Notes: a model not told the origin generated them from the sequence alone. Shown: positions 52,310-62,573, numbered from the stretch's first letter. The stretch: DNA of 64,000 nucleotides from Thermomonas sp. (GCF_029945965.1 NZ_JAQSDO010000008.1:318879-382878), one strand, 5' to 3'. Numbers and translations are program-made.

Positions 52310-53010
52310 TTAATGCGCTTGCCGGTTGTCGCGTGCTGGTCAGCGCCGGTCCGACCTTCGAAGACATTGACCCAGTGCGTTTCCTCGGCAATCGCAGCAG
52401 CGGCAAGATGGGCTTCGCGATCGCCGCCGCTGCCGTCGAACGTGGTGCGCAGGTATGCCTGGTCGCCGGGCCGGTGTCGTTGCCGACGCCCGTCGGCGTA
52501 ACCCGCATCGATGTGCGCAGCGCGGCGCAAATGCACACGGCGGTGATGGCGCAGCTGTCAATAGAGCACTCGCCCTGCGATGCCTATATCGGCGCCGCGG
52601 CGGTCGCCGATTTCACCCCGCAGGCGTTCGCCGGCAGCAAGCTCAAGAAGATGCCCGGCGAAGACACGTTGACCCTTGAGCTGGTCAAGACCCGCGACAT
52701 CCTGGCGGAAGTCGCGACCCATGCACAGCGACCACGGCTGGTGGTTGGCTTCGCTGCGGAAACCGATGATGTGGTCGCCTATGCGCGCGGGAAACTGCAA
52801 CGCAAGCGGCTCGACCTGATCTGCGCCAACCGAGTCGGCGTGGGTGCCACCGGTTTCGAGAGTGACGACAACACGCTGCTGGTGCTCGGTCACGAGGGTT
52901 TCCAGCGCACGCTGGGGCCGGCCGCGAAAACTGAAATTGCCGGACGATTGCTCGATCTGATCTCGGAACGACTGATCACCGAACGACTGGTCACGGAGCG
53001 ACTGCGCTGA
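52306..53010 (+). CDS. coaB: Phosphopantothenate-cysteine ligase (CoaB half, separate gene)
   Basis: A 234-residue protein equal to the C-terminal half of CoaBC. It joins cysteine to 4'-phosphopantothenate with CTP. Motifs include [34 protein letters not shown] with the conserved KLKKMPG, and [10 protein letters not shown]. The start is GTG at 52306, overlapping the coaC stop by 4 bases (GTGA), with GGAACTG upstream. The catalytic core is whole, so the split may be functional. The last residues repeat [15 protein letters not shown], a short tandem heptad-like tail. Its stop overlaps dut by 1 base. Confidence 0.87.
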   Translation: MINALAGCRVLVSAGPTFEDIDPVRFLGNRSSGKMGFAIAAAAVERGAQVCLVAGPVSLPTPVGVTRIDVRSAAQMHTAVMAQLSIEHSPCDAYIGAAAVADFTPQAFAGSKLKKMPGEDTLTLELVKTRDILAEVATHAQRPRLVVGFAAETDDVVAYARGKLQRKRLDLICANRVGVGATGFESDDNTLLVLGHEGFQRTLGPAAKTEIAGRLLDLISERLITERLVTERLR

Positions 53011-53468
53011 TGGATCACGCCTTGCAGGTGAAAGTGCTGGATCCACGTTTTGGCGATGTGTGGCCATTGCCGGCCTACGCCACCCAGCACAGCGCCGGCC
53101 TCGACCTGCGCGCGGCGCTGGACACGGGGCTGATGCTGCAGCCGGGCGATGCCGCGTTGATCCCGTCAGGGCTTGCGATTTACATCGCCGATCCCACCCT
53201 GTGCGCAGTGATCCTGCCGCGCTCGGGGTTGGGCCACAAGCACGGTATCGTGCTGGGAAATGGCACTGGCCTGATCGATGCGGACTATCAGGGGCCGTTG
53301 ATGATCAGCGCTTGGAACCGCGGCAAGGCGGCCTACACCATCGAGCCGGGCGACCGCATCGCGCAACTGGTTTTGTTGCCGATCGTGCGTGCGACCCTGC
53401 AAGTGGTGGATACTTTCGACGAAAGCGCACGCGGGGCCGGCGGATTCGGCCATACCGGCGTGCGTTGA
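53010..53468 (+). CDS. dut: dUTP diphosphatase
   Basis: A 152-residue trimeric dUTPase, hydrolysing dUTP to dUMP. The five motifs are present: [41 protein letters not shown] and the C-terminal [10 protein letters not shown] phosphate-binding arm. The TGATG overlap with coaB shows tight coupling in the coaC-coaB-dut-algC operon. Confidence 0.95.
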   Translation: MDHALQVKVLDPRFGDVWPLPAYATQHSAGLDLRAALDTGLMLQPGDAALIPSGLAIYIADPTLCAVILPRSGLGHKHGIVLGNGTGLIDADYQGPLMISAWNRGKAAYTIEPGDRIAQLVLLPIVRATLQVVDTFDESARGAGGFGHTGVR

Positions 53469-53479
53469 CTGGGGGCAGG

Positions 53480-55798
53480 ATGAGCGACGAAGACAAGCGC
53501 AAGTTGCAACTAGACCCTGCGCAATGGGCAAGGTTATTGGCTGTCATCACCTTGTTCCTGCTGGTGTTGGGTCTCTGGTTTGCCATTGCCGGCGGGCGCC
53601 AGTTGCAGGCGGACATGCGCCTGGATTCCCTCCAGGTCGCGCGCGACGACGCGGTGACCGAAACCCAGCGCAACTTGCAGTCATTTCGGCGCAAATTCAG
53701 CGCGACGCTGGCGTCGCCCGCGGTGGCTGCTGCATTGAAGACGGGTGACAACGCGGCTGCGTCTCGGGCCATAGAGGCGGCATGGCCCGATCTCATGCGC
53801 AGCGAAGTCTGGCCAGCTGACTTGCAGGAGCGTTACGCCAGCCTGCCGGCCAGCGGTTTTGGCAGCCTTGCAGTGGGCGAGGCCGCGCTGGCCGAAGGCA
53901 AGCCGGTGGCACGCATCATCTCGACCGCAGGCGGCGAGCGCCTGGCATTGGCGGCCCCTGCGGCTGGCCCGCAAGTGCAGGTGCTGGGTTATGTCGAGTT
54001 GCCACTGGAACGCGCGACCCATGGCGTAGCTGCGGCCAGGCTGTCCTCGGGTACGTATCTTTCCTTGCGTCAAGGCGCGCGCGATGTGCTTGAGCGCGGG
54101 GATCTGACGCTCAAGGGTTCTGCAGAATCGTTGGCGGCCAAGGTGGCCGACAGCGACCTGCGTGTTGCCGCGGCGGTGCCGGATGATGTGTTGGTGCCGC
54201 TTGGCCTTGGCGCGATCGCCGCGATCGGCACCGGCGGCATCCTGCTGCTGGCGGCGCTTGGCGTCTGGCTTGGCGTGCGCCCGCGCATGCTCGGCAAGGT
54301 GCTTGGTGCCGACGCCGGTGATGTCCAGACCTTGGCCGAGCTGCAGCTGACACAGGCCGAAGAGGCGCAGCCCAAGCCGAAGCGCGAAATCACCGATAGC
54401 GCAACCGCGAAAGCCTCGGTCGTGATCGACCGCAGCATCTTCCGTGCTTACGACATCCGTGGCGTGATGGGGCAGACCCTGGATGCAGGCGTGGCCGAAC
54501 TGATTGGCCAGGCGATCGGTTCGCTGATGCACGACAAGGGCCTGGAGGACATCGTGGTTGGCCGCGATGGCCGCCTGTCCGGTCCGGAGCTGACCGAAGG
54601 GCTGATCACTGGCCTGCGCAAGGCGGGCCGCAACGTCATCGACATCGGCCTCGTGCCGACACCGGTGGTGTACTTCGGCTGCTTCCACCTGCGCACCGGC
54701 TGTGGTGTGGCGATCACCGGCAGCCACAATCCGCCGGACTACAACGGCTTCAAGATCGTGGTTGGCGGCGAGACGCTGTCCGGTGCGGCGATCACCGACT
54801 TGCATGCACGCATCGCCGAAGACCAGCTGCTCGAAGCGGATTCGCGCGGCACCCTGGACGAGCGCGACATCAGCGACGACTACGTCGAACGCATCGCTGG
54901 CGACATCCAGATCGGTCAGCGCCTGAAGGTAGTGGTAGATGCCGGCAACGGTGCGGCCGGGGTGATCGGCCCGCGCGTACTGGAAGCCATCGGCGCCGAG
55001 GTCACGCCGTTGTTCTGCGATATCGACGGCACCTTCCCCAACCATCATCCCGACCCCAGCGACCCGCAGAACCTGACCGCGCTGGTGCAGATGGTGGAGC
55101 GCCTGGAGGCCGATATCGGCATCGCCTTCGACGGTGACGGCGACCGCCTGGGGGTGATTACCCGGGCCGGCAAGAACATCTATCCGGATCGGCTACTGAT
55201 GCTGTTTGCCGCCGACGTGCTGCAGCGCAATCCGGGCGCGGTGATCGTGTACGACGTGAAGTGCACCGGTCGCCTGCCGGCGCACATCCTGCGCCATGGC
55301 GGCAGCCCGTTGATGTGGAAGACCGGGCATTCGCTGATCAAGGCGAAGATGCGGGAAACCGAGGCCGAACTGGCCGGCGAGATGAGCGGGCATTTCTTCT
55401 TTGCCGAGCGCTGGTATGGCTTCGACGACGGCATCTACGCGGCAGCGCGCCTGCTGGAAATCCTCGATGGCAGCGGCTACACGCCGGACGAAGTGTTCGA
55501 TGCCTTGCCCGATGGCATTTCAACGCCGGAGATCAAGGTCGAAGCACCGGATGGCGACCCGCATGCCTTCGTCGAACGCTTCCGCAGCATCGCGCGCTTT
55601 GAGGGTGCGCGCCTGTCCACCATTGATGGCTTGCGCGTGGATTGGCCGGATGGCTGGGGTCTGGTGCGCGCATCCAACACGACGCCGGTACTGGTGATGC
55701 GCTTCGACGCCGATTCCAATCCGGCGATGGCACGCATCCAGCAGGCATTCCGCGAACAGCTGCTGGCGGTACAACCCGGGATGGCGCTGCCGTTCTGA
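53480..55798 (+). CDS. algC: Phosphomannomutase/phosphoglucomutase with N-terminal membrane sensor-like domain
   Basis: A 772-residue protein. The C-terminal ~460 residues are an AlgC/XanA-type alpha-D-phosphohexomutase: the phosphoserine loop is TGSHNPPDYNGFKI, the metal loop DGDGDRLG, the sugar loop GEMSGHFFF and the phosphate site RASNTTP. It interconverts mannose- and glucose-1/6-phosphates for exopolysaccharide and LPS. The N-terminal part has two membrane helices (LLAVITLFLLVLGLWFAIAG and AAIGTGGILLLAALGVWLGV) flanking a periplasmic domain of about 180 residues, so the enzyme is anchored to the inner membrane. Similar long forms occur in Pseudomonas and Xanthomonadaceae. The name xanA would also fit. 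Confidence 0.9.
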   Translation: MSDEDKRKLQLDPAQWARLLAVITLFLLVLGLWFAIAGGRQLQADMRLDSLQVARDDAVTETQRNLQSFRRKFSATLASPAVAAALKTGDNAAASRAIEAAWPDLMRSEVWPADLQERYASLPASGFGSLAVGEAALAEGKPVARIISTAGGERLALAAPAAGPQVQVLGYVELPLERATHGVAAARLSSGTYLSLRQGARDVLERGDLTLKGSAESLAAKVADSDLRVAAAVPDDVLVPLGLGAIAAIGTGGILLLAALGVWLGVRPRMLGKVLGADAGDVQTLAELQLTQAEEAQPKPKREITDSATAKASVVIDRSIFRAYDIRGVMGQTLDAGVAELIGQAIGSLMHDKGLEDIVVGRDGRLSGPELTEGLITGLRKAGRNVIDIGLVPTPVVYFGCFHLRTGCGVAITGSHNPPDYNGFKIVVGGETLSGAAITDLHARIAEDQLLEADSRGTLDERDISDDYVERIAGDIQIGQRLKVVVDAGNGAAGVIGPRVLEAIGAEVTPLFCDIDGTFPNHHPDPSDPQNLTALVQMVERLEADIGIAFDGDGDRLGVITRAGKNIYPDRLLMLFAADVLQRNPGAVIVYDVKCTGRLPAHILRHGGSPLMWKTGHSLIKAKMRETEAELAGEMSGHFFFAERWYGFDDGIYAAARLLEILDGSGYTPDEVFDALPDGISTPEIKVEAPDGDPHAFVERFRSIARFEGARLSTIDGLRVDWPDGWGLVRASNTTPVLVMRFDADSNPAMARIQQAFREQLLAVQPGMALPF

Positions 55799-55831
55799 CG
55801 GATCGTATTGCGGCGGAGTTCGCCCAGTGGT

Positions 55832-56530
55832 TCAGCGTGCCGGCAGCGGGTCTTGACTGCCCGGATTGGCCGGATTGTCCGCTTCCGATGCCTTGAGGTC
55901 GCGATAGCGGCGGACCGCATCGACCAGCTCCGCGTCCAGGGTGGCGCGGTCCTGCTGTTGGTCGGCCAGGATCTGTTGCTGGCGAATCAGGTCGTTGTGT
56001 TGATGCAGGATGGAATCCGCAAGGCGCTTCGGCACCGGCTTCTTGTCCAGTTCCCAATCGCCGGCCTGGCGCAGCAACGTGATCAGGCTCAGGCGTTGGT
56101 TGGACAGCCCCAACTGGCTTGCCTTCAGGGTTTCGTCCAGCAGCGACGTGCGTTCACCGTAGGCACGGCGCAGGTCGGCTTCGGTCATGTAGGACTCGAC
56201 CATCGCCAGGTCTTGACGCTGCTGCATGGCCACGGCTTCAGCCTGCCTGCGCGCCACTGTCGCCGACACTGCCGCCGCAGCGCGTTCGCTCTCGGTCAGC
56301 GCACGCGCCACCTGGCCGGTGGCGAGTCCACTACTTGCGCTGATCTCGGTGCGTGCAGCGTTGGCCGCTTCGGCTGGTAGCGCATCACTGCAGATCTTGC
56401 GGCCATTCTCGTTCCAGCAATAGACCTTCTTGTGCGCCTGGGCCTGAGCATTGGCACAGGCGCTTGCACCCAGCCCGGCGCCAAGCAGCAAGGCAGCAGT
56501 GATCCACGCCATTTGATTTCGATGCGACAT
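55832..56530 (-). CDS. DUF4124 domain-containing exported protein
   Basis: A 232-residue protein with a signal peptide (ITAALLLGAGLGASACANAQA) and a DUF4124 segment HKKVYCWNENGRKICSDALP. A long charged helical region with likely coiled coil follows (RRAYGERTSLLDETLKASQL, DQQQDRATLDAELVDAVRRY). Function is unknown. ATG at 56530 has AGGGGG 5 bases before it and starts the signal peptide. An ATG at 56563 that overlaps the pyrE stop (ATGA) is an alternative and suggests coupling to pyrE. Confidence 0.8.
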   Translation of the reverse strand: MSHRNQMAWITAALLLGAGLGASACANAQAQAHKKVYCWNENGRKICSDALPAEAANAARTEISASSGLATGQVARALTESERAAAAVSATVARRQAEAVAMQQRQDLAMVESYMTEADLRRAYGERTSLLDETLKASQLGLSNQRLSLITLLRQAGDWELDKKPVPKRLADSILHQHNDLIRQQQILADQQQDRATLDAELVDAVRRYRDLKASEADNPANPGSQDPLPAR

Positions 56531-56559
56531 GACAGCCCCCTGCGGCAATCGTGAAGCGT

Positions 56560-57228
56560 TCATGTGGTCGTGCCGTAGCGCGCGCGATAGGCGAGCAGGG
56601 CATCTCGTTGGGCCACAAGTTCGGTGGTTTTACCTGCAAACGCAAGCAAGTCCTCCAATCCGGCCACTGCAATCACCGGGATTGCGTGCTCGGCGGCGAC
56701 CGCCTGAGCGGCCGAGTGGGCATCCTCGTCACCCGCGCGTTCCTGACGATCCAGCGCGATCACAATGCCAGCCGGCAAGCCGCCGGCAGCCGAAATGATC
56801 GCCAGTGCCTCGCGGATCGCGGTGCCGGCGGTGATCACGTCATCGACGATCAATACGCGCTTGCCGGCCAATGGCGCGCCGATCAGGTTGCCGCCCTCGC
56901 CATGCGCCTTGGCTTCCTTGCGGTTGAACGCCAATGGCAGGTCGCGGCCACGGCGCGCGTATTCGCAGGCCAATGCCGTGGCCAGGGGAATGCCCTTGTA
57001 GGCGGGGCCGAACAGCAGGTCGAAATCCCCGATTGAGCCAGCGATGCCAGCCGCGTCCAGCGCATCGGCATAGCAACCTGCCAGTTCCATCAGCAATGCG
57101 CCCGAGTCGAAGTGACCGGCGTTGAAGAAGTACGGGCTGGTGCGTCCCGACTTCAGGGTGAATTGCCCAAACCGCAGTGCGTCGGCACGCATGGCAAGTC
57201 GAAGGAAGCGCGAGCGGTGGTCGTCCAT
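56560..57228 (-). CDS. pyrE: Orotate phosphoribosyltransferase
   Basis: A 222-residue enzyme of pyrimidine synthesis that makes OMP from orotate and PRPP. The PRPP loop VLIVDDVITAGTAIREA, the FGPAYKGIPLAT segment and FNRKEAKAHGEGG catalytic loop are typical. ATG at 57228 (MDDHRSRFLRLAM) is preferred to an in-frame ATG 15 bases upstream. It is divergent from xth. Confidence 0.95.
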   Translation of the reverse strand: MDDHRSRFLRLAMRADALRFGQFTLKSGRTSPYFFNAGHFDSGALLMELAGCYADALDAAGIAGSIGDFDLLFGPAYKGIPLATALACEYARRGRDLPLAFNRKEAKAHGEGGNLIGAPLAGKRVLIVDDVITAGTAIREALAIISAAGGLPAGIVIALDRQERAGDEDAHSAAQAVAAEHAIPVIAVAGLEDLLAFAGKTTELVAQRDALLAYRARYGTTT

Positions 57229-57296
57229 GCCCCTAGTGTCCACGATCTGGCGGCTTTTCCGCTACGCTCCCGCATTGATCCGGCACGCGAGATCGC

Positions 57297-58100
57297 ATGC
57301 GCATCCTCAGTTTCAACGCCAATGGCCTGCGTTCGGCGGCCAAGAAAGGCTTCTTCGACTGGTTCGCGGCACAGGACATCGACGTGATGTGCGTGCAGGA
57401 AACCAAGGCCCAGGAACACCAGTTGGGCGATGCGGTGTTCCGCCCCGACGGCTATCGCGCCTGGTTCAAGGATGCCAGCACCAAGAAGGGTTACAGCGGG
57501 GTGGCGATCTACAGCCGCCGCGAACCCGACGAGGTGCGTACCCAACTCGGCTGGGCCCCTTTCGATGACGAGGGGCGCTACATCGAGGCGCGCTTCGGCA
57601 ATTTGTCGGTGGTGTCGTTCTACATTCCATCCGGCAGCTCCGGCGAATTGCGCCAGGGCTTCAAGCAAGAGGCGATGGCGTGGCTCAAGCCGATCCTTGA
57701 TGGCTGGCTGGCCAGCGGCCGCGACTACGTGGTGTGCGGCGACTGGAACATCGTGCGGGCCAGGAACGACATCAAGAACTGGACCGGCAACCAGAAGAAC
57801 TCCGGTTGCCTGCCGCATGAGCGGGCATGGCTGAGCGGTTTGATCGCGGACGACTGCCATGACGGCCTGATCGTGCCGCCGGCGCACGGCTGGAAAGACA
57901 GCTTCCGCGTGGCCAAGCCGGATGCTGTCGAATATTCGTGGTGGTCGCAACGCGGCGCCGCGCGTGGCAATAACGTGGGCTGGCGCATTGACTACCAGCT
58001 GGTGACGCCGGCACTGGCCGCTCGCATCGCCTCGGCGACGATCTTCCCGGAACCTAAATTTTCCGACCATGCGCCTTGCCTGGTGGAGTACACCGAGTGA
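57297..58100 (+). CDS. xth: Exodeoxyribonuclease III (AP endonuclease)
   Basis: A 267-residue member of the ExoIII/APE family that cuts DNA at abasic sites and degrades 3' ends. Active-site motifs: FNANGLRSAAKKG, the metal glutamate in VQETKAQ, GDWNIVRARNDIKNW and the C-terminal FSDHAPCLVEY Asp-His pair. The stop overlaps the start of the downstream transporter gene (GTGA). Confidence 0.95.
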   Translation: MRILSFNANGLRSAAKKGFFDWFAAQDIDVMCVQETKAQEHQLGDAVFRPDGYRAWFKDASTKKGYSGVAIYSRREPDEVRTQLGWAPFDDEGRYIEARFGNLSVVSFYIPSGSSGELRQGFKQEAMAWLKPILDGWLASGRDYVVCGDWNIVRARNDIKNWTGNQKNSGCLPHERAWLSGLIADDCHDGLIVPPAHGWKDSFRVAKPDAVEYSWWSQRGAARGNNVGWRIDYQLVTPALAARIASATIFPEPKFSDHAPCLVEYTE

Positions 58101-59407
58101 ATGATGCCGCTGCTGCCAAAAAGCCTTCGGCCTGGCAGGCCTTCGCCCAGCCATCGGCGTGGACGATGTTTTTTTTCGGCTTCGCCTCCGGCCTGCCGTT
58201 CCTGCTGGTGGCCGGCACCCTGGCCTATTGGTTGAAGGAAAAGGACATCACCCTGAAGGACATCACGCTGATCGCCAGTGCAGGCCTGGCGTACACGCTG
58301 AAGTTCGTGTGGGCGCCCTTGGTCGACCGCTGGCGGCTGCCGCTGCTTGGTCGTCTTGGACAACGGCGCGGTTGGCTGCTGCTGGCGCAGCTCATCGTGA
58401 TGGGCGGACTGCTGGGCATGGCGCAGTTGACCCCTGACCGGCTGGCGCCGTTCGTGTGGGTCACGATTCTCGTCGCCTTCGCCGGTGCCACGCTGGATAT
58501 CGCGGTGGATGCATATCGCGTCGAAATCGCGCCGATCGAGGCGCAGGGCGCGCTGGTGGCCACGTACTCGCTGGGCTATCGAGTTGCCCTGATCGTCACT
58601 GGTGCGTTGGCATTGGTACTCGCCGATCACACGGCGTGGAGCAATGTCTACCGGGCAATGGCCGGAGTCATGCTGATACCGCTAGTGGCGGTCTTGCTTG
58701 CACGCGAACCGGACGTGCAGCGTGAGTACGCCAGCGGTTGGGCGGCTGGGTTGCAGGATGGCGTGGTGGAACCTTTCGCGGATTTCTTCCGGCGTTTCAG
58801 CGTGCCGCTGGCGCTGGCGGTGCTCGCATTCATCCTGTTGGCGAAGATTTCCGATCAGTCCTTGGGCGGCGGGATCATGGCGCCGTTCTATCTGGATCAG
58901 GGTTACAGCAAGACCGAGATCGCGGCGATCAGCAAGGTGTACGGGATCTGGGTGGGCATTGCAGGTGTGTTCCTGGGCGGGTTCGCGGTGGCACGCTGGG
59001 GCATACGTTGGCCGTTGCTGGCCGGGGTGGTGCTGGGCGCGGTCAGCAACTTGCTGTATGTCTGGCTGGTCGGTGCCAACGGCGACCTGGGCATGCTGAC
59101 CGTGGTCATTTCCGGCGAAAACCTGGCACAGGGATTCCAGGGCACCACACTGGTCGCCTTCCTGTCGGCACTGGTGAACCAGCGTTTTACTGCGACGCAG
59201 TACGCCTTGTTTTCGTCGTTGGTGATGTTGCCAGGCAAGCTGCTCAGCGCGGTCTCCGGAGGTATCGTGGAGACTACCGGCTATGGCGTCTATTTCTGGA
59301 TCACCGCACTTGCGTCGATTCCCGCCGTGCTGCTGTTTTTCTGGGTCATGCCGAGGCTTCGGCTTGGCGCAGCACATGAAGCTGCGGGCAGGGCGCAAGC
59401 CCCCTGA
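58097..59407 (+). CDS. ampG: AmpG-like muropeptide MFS permease
   Basis: A 436-residue major-facilitator protein with 12 or more hydrophobic segments. The start WTMFFFGFASGLPFLLVAGTL, the DRWRLPLLGRLGQRRGWLL loop and DIAVDAYRVEI are the AmpG signature. AmpG imports anhydro-muropeptides for peptidoglycan recycling. anmK, which phosphorylates the released anhMurNAc, lies just downstream and supports the call. The start is GTG at 58097, overlapping the xth stop by 4 bases. Confidence 0.9.
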   Translation: MNDAAAAKKPSAWQAFAQPSAWTMFFFGFASGLPFLLVAGTLAYWLKEKDITLKDITLIASAGLAYTLKFVWAPLVDRWRLPLLGRLGQRRGWLLLAQLIVMGGLLGMAQLTPDRLAPFVWVTILVAFAGATLDIAVDAYRVEIAPIEAQGALVATYSLGYRVALIVTGALALVLADHTAWSNVYRAMAGVMLIPLVAVLLAREPDVQREYASGWAAGLQDGVVEPFADFFRRFSVPLALAVLAFILLAKISDQSLGGGIMAPFYLDQGYSKTEIAAISKVYGIWVGIAGVFLGGFAVARWGIRWPLLAGVVLGAVSNLLYVWLVGANGDLGMLTVVISGENLAQGFQGTTLVAFLSALVNQRFTATQYALFSSLVMLPGKLLSAVSGGIVETTGYGVYFWITALASIPAVLLFFWVMPRLRLGAAHEAAGRAQAP

Positions 59408-59478
59408 GCTTGCCCTGCGCCGCGTGTCGGGTTAGATATGGACTGCGTTCCCCCGCGCAATCAAGGAAGTCCTCCGTC

Positions 59479-59736
59479 ATGACCGATATCACGTTGCAAA
59501 ACCTAAGGCCCAAGCTTGTCGAGCGACTCACGCGGCTCGCGCAACTCCAGGGCCTGGCCTTGGATGCCGTCGCTTCGGAAGCACTCACCATTGGCGTGGA
59601 TGCCATCGAGGATCGGGTTCGCAAGGAGTTGCTCAATACCCGTGAACAGGTCGCACTGAAAGATGCGATCGAGCAGATCCAGAAGGTACCGAATGCTGCA
59701 TTCGGATTGATCGGACGCGTGAAGCCGCGGCAATAG
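59479..59736 (+). CDS. Orphan ribbon-helix-helix (FitA-like) antitoxin homologue
   Basis: An 85-residue protein. The N-terminal ITLQNLRPKLVERLTRLAQL followed by GLALDAVASEAL is the ribbon-helix-helix pattern of FitA/CopG-type antitoxins. The C-terminal half (LKDAIEQIQKVPNAAFGLIG) is unfamiliar and might contact a partner. No PIN-domain or other toxin gene follows; anmK on the other strand begins 17 bases away. It may be a solitary regulator or a leftover antitoxin. AAGGAAG precedes the ATG at 59479. Confidence 0.65.
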   Translation: MTDITLQNLRPKLVERLTRLAQLQGLALDAVASEALTIGVDAIEDRVRKELLNTREQVALKDAIEQIQKVPNAAFGLIGRVKPRQ

Positions 59737-59753
59737 CTCAGGCTAGGCAGAGT

Positions 59754-60881
59754 TCAGGCCGGATAGACCGCGCCCAGCACGCGCAGGCCTGCGGCACCGG
59801 TGACTGCCGGCAGGTTGCCGGGTCGCCCCGCCAGGGTTTCCCGCGCCAGCCAAGCGAACGCTATCGCCTCGACGAAATCCGGGTCCAGCCCATGCGCCGC
59901 GCTGGATTCCACAATGACATCGGGCAACGCTTGCCCAAGCGCAGCCATCAGCCTGTCGTTGTGCACGCCACCTCCGCAAGCGATGACCCGCTGCGTATCC
60001 GGTTGTGTCACGCGCAATGCATCGACGATCGTACGCACGCTCAATTCCATCAGCGTGGCCTGCACGTCGGCCGGCGCTTCGTCGCCAGTCAGTTTCGATT
60101 CGACCCAGGCCAGATGGAACTGGTCGCGGCCAGTGGACTTGGGTGGCGGCAGGGCGAACCATGGCTCGTCCAGCAGTCGTGCCAACAGCGCTTCATCGAT
60201 ACATCCCTGCGCCGCGAATTCGCCCCCAGCGTCATAGGGCTTTCCGGTATGGCGCAGGCACCAGGCATCCATCAGGCCATTGGCCGGGCCGGTGTCGAAA
60301 CCACGCACCGCGCCGTGCTTCGGCAGCAGGGTGAAATTGGCGATGCCGCCCAGGTTCAGTGCCGCGCGGTTTTCGCGATCCGAATGCAGCGTGGCTGCAT
60401 GGAAGGCAGGCACCAGCGGCGCACCGTGGCCGCCGGCCGCGACATCGCGCCGGCGGAAATCCGCCACCACTTGCACGCTGCAGTGCTCGGCGATGCTGGA
60501 GGGATCCCCTAATTGCAGGGTGAACGGAACCTCGCCATGCGGACGATGGCGCAAGGTCTGTCCATGCGAGCCGATCGCAACCAGCTCGTTGCGGTCGATG
60601 CCGGCTGCTTCGATGGCAGCCTGCGCCGCCTTTGCAAACGCACGCCCGATGCGTACATCCAGTTCGCCAACTTCGTCCAGGGTGAGCGTCATGGCATGCT
60701 GGCCGAGTGCCAGCAGGCGCGAGCGTAATGCTGGTTCCCACGGGTCGGTCAGGCCGAACACCAGCTCGGGTGTGGCGTGCGCATCGTCATCTGCAAAGCG
60801 CACCAGCGCGGCATCGATGCCGTCGGCACTGGTGCCGGAAATCAGGCCAAGGAAATACTGCTGGGATGCGGATTTCGACAT
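59754..60881 (-). CDS. anmK: Anhydro-N-acetylmuramic acid kinase
   Basis: A 375-residue sugar kinase that hydrates and phosphorylates anhydro-MurNAc to MurNAc-6-P in cell-wall recycling. The N-terminal [15 protein letters not shown] nucleotide loop, [24 protein letters not shown] and [11 protein letters not shown] are diagnostic. ATG at 60881 gives the usual start; the frame is open 36 codons further. It lies on the same strand as, and 61 bases downstream of, the M23 endopeptidase gene. Confidence 0.95.
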   Translation of the reverse strand: MSKSASQQYFLGLISGTSADGIDAALVRFADDDAHATPELVFGLTDPWEPALRSRLLALGQHAMTLTLDEVGELDVRIGRAFAKAAQAAIEAAGIDRNELVAIGSHGQTLRHRPHGEVPFTLQLGDPSSIAEHCSVQVVADFRRRDVAAGGHGAPLVPAFHAATLHSDRENRAALNLGGIANFTLLPKHGAVRGFDTGPANGLMDAWCLRHTGKPYDAGGEFAAQGCIDEALLARLLDEPWFALPPPKSTGRDQFHLAWVESKLTGDEAPADVQATLMELSVRTIVDALRVTQPDTQRVIACGGGVHNDRLMAALGQALPDVIVESSAAHGLDPDFVEAIAFAWLARETLAGRPGNLPAVTGAAGLRVLGAVYPA

Positions 60882-60942
60882 GCGATGAAGTATCGCATCG
60901 CCATGCACTGCACTTGCAGATACAACGTCCGTTCTCGCCGAG

Positions 60943-62385
60943 TTAACCCTTCTTGTTGCGGCTGCTGGCCTTGGCAGGCTTGTCGGCACTGGCTACGCGG
61001 GTGTCGTCATTGGGATCGTAGATTACGTCCTCGACCTCGCGGATCTTGTCCAGCGCACGCCGGGTCTCGTTCTTGAACGCGACCAGCGCAGCGCCCTGCA
61101 AGGGCTGCGGCGGCGGCAGGGTCATCTTCAACGGATTCTGGTGCACGCCATTGACGCGGAATTCGTAGTGAAGGTGCGGGCCGGTGGCCAGGCCGCTGGA
61201 ACCGACAAAGCCGATCACCGAGCCCTGGGCGACGCGCTGGCCGATCTTTTCCTTGCCGAAGCGCGACATGTGGCCGTACAGGGTCGTGCGGCCGTTGCCG
61301 TGATTGAGGATCACTGCGCGACCGTAGCCGCCCTTCCAGCCGACAAATTCTACCCGTGCATCACCTGCGGCCATGATCGGGGTACCTGTGCCCGCAGCGT
61401 AATCGATGCCCATGTGACCGCGCATGCGGCCGAGTATCGGATGCTTGCGCATGCCAAAGCCGGAAGTGATGCGCGCGTACGGGATCGGCATGCGAATGAA
61501 CGGGCGCCTGAGCGAGCGGCCATCGGGCGTGAAGTATTCCGGCTTGCCATTGCGCATGTACCGGAACGCACTCTTCAATTTGCCGTCCATGGTGAACGTC
61601 GCGGCCAGCACCGGGCCGGTATCGACCAGTTGCCCATCCTTCCAGGTCTGGTCGACGACCACGCTGAAGCGGTCGTTGTCGTCCAGGTCGGAATCGAAGT
61701 CGATGTCGTACTTGAACATCTCGTCGGTCAATTGGTTGAGCTGCTTGCTGCCCAAACCAACCGAGCGTGCCGACTTGAACAGCGACTTGCCGACCTTGCC
61801 GCTCAATACGACCGTGCGCGTGGTGACTTCATGCGCGATCTCGCGCTCACGCAGCGCATTACCGTCGAATTCCAGTTCGACCGGCTCGCCATCGTTGGCG
61901 TACTTGCCCATGTCGATGCGCATTGCCCGCACGCTGCCGTCGGCCGGCAGGTTGAAGCTCACTTCGGTGCCCGGGCGCATGCGCCGCAGCATCGGCTGGA
62001 TCTTTGGGTGCTTCATCACGTCATGCAGCTGGCGATTCGGGATCCCAAGCTCGGCGAAGACGCCACTCAGGGTCTGGCCTGGTTTCAGCGAAACACTCTG
62101 CCAGTGATCCGAGGTGATGCTGTGCTTGATGCCCAGTTGTGGCAAAGGCAGCGACAGCGTCATCCGCTGCGCCAGGCCAGGCGATTGCATCGCAGTCGAA
62201 AAACCGGGCACGATCGCCGCGACCAATGCGCCGATGGTTGCGAACAGGCTGGCATGCAGCCAGTGGCGACGGGTCCATCGGCCATTGAAGGCATGTGGCA
62301 GGCGGGGTGCCGGGATCGGGGTTGATGCGGCTTTTGCGCGCTCAAGATTGCTGCGACGCACGGCCTCGTGGCTCGAATCCGTCAT
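60943..62385 (-). CDS. M23 family peptidoglycan endopeptidase (MepM-like)
   Basis: A 480-residue membrane-anchored protein. After a Pro-rich cytoplasmic segment there is one membrane helix ([19 protein letters not shown]). A LysM/OapA-like region ([20 protein letters not shown]) and a middle domain precede the C-terminal lysostaphin-type M23 domain. Zinc ligands are visible in [10 protein letters not shown] and [12 protein letters not shown]. This arrangement matches MepM/YebA, which cuts cross-links to allow wall growth. The anmK and tyrS neighbours agree with the common gammaproteobacterial order anmK-M23-tyrS. Confidence 0.92.
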   Translation of the reverse strand: MTDSSHEAVRRSNLERAKAASTPIPAPRLPHAFNGRWTRRHWLHASLFATIGALVAAIVPGFSTAMQSPGLAQRMTLSLPLPQLGIKHSITSDHWQSVSLKPGQTLSGVFAELGIPNRQLHDVMKHPKIQPMLRRMRPGTEVSFNLPADGSVRAMRIDMGKYANDGEPVELEFDGNALREREIAHEVTTRTVVLSGKVGKSLFKSARSVGLGSKQLNQLTDEMFKYDIDFDSDLDDNDRFSVVVDQTWKDGQLVDTGPVLAATFTMDGKLKSAFRYMRNGKPEYFTPDGRSLRRPFIRMPIPYARITSGFGMRKHPILGRMRGHMGIDYAAGTGTPIMAAGDARVEFVGWKGGYGRAVILNHGNGRTTLYGHMSRFGKEKIGQRVAQGSVIGFVGSSGLATGPHLHYEFRVNGVHQNPLKMTLPPPQPLQGAALVAFKNETRRALDKIREVEDVIYDPNDDTRVASADKPAKASSRNKKG

Positions 62386-62573
62386 GCGTTTGTTTCCCTC
62401 TCAGCGTGAAGATCGCGTCAAAGCGGTACCATAGTCATGTGAAATACATGCGTCAACTCATTGAATCGCCGAATGTTTTTCCGTGTCACGTTTTAACGCT
62501 ACTTTAACGAGCCATTCCAGACAGCGGTCACAGTGCGTGCCGCCAGCGAACATTCCTTTCAAGAGCACTACCC
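62386..62573. promoter_or_regulatory. Divergent control region, M23 endopeptidase / tyrS
   Basis: 188 bases with below-average GC, holding promoters for both genes. The stretch GTTTTTCCGTGTCACGTTTT near 62474-62493 and ACTTTAAC are the most AT-rich parts. No certain -35/-10 pair was assigned. Confidence 0.35.

Noticed and set aside
53060..53479. Extension of the algC frame upstream through dut
   Set aside because: The upstream part is the shadow of dut in another frame; the ATG at 53480 starts a clear membrane-anchor sequence.
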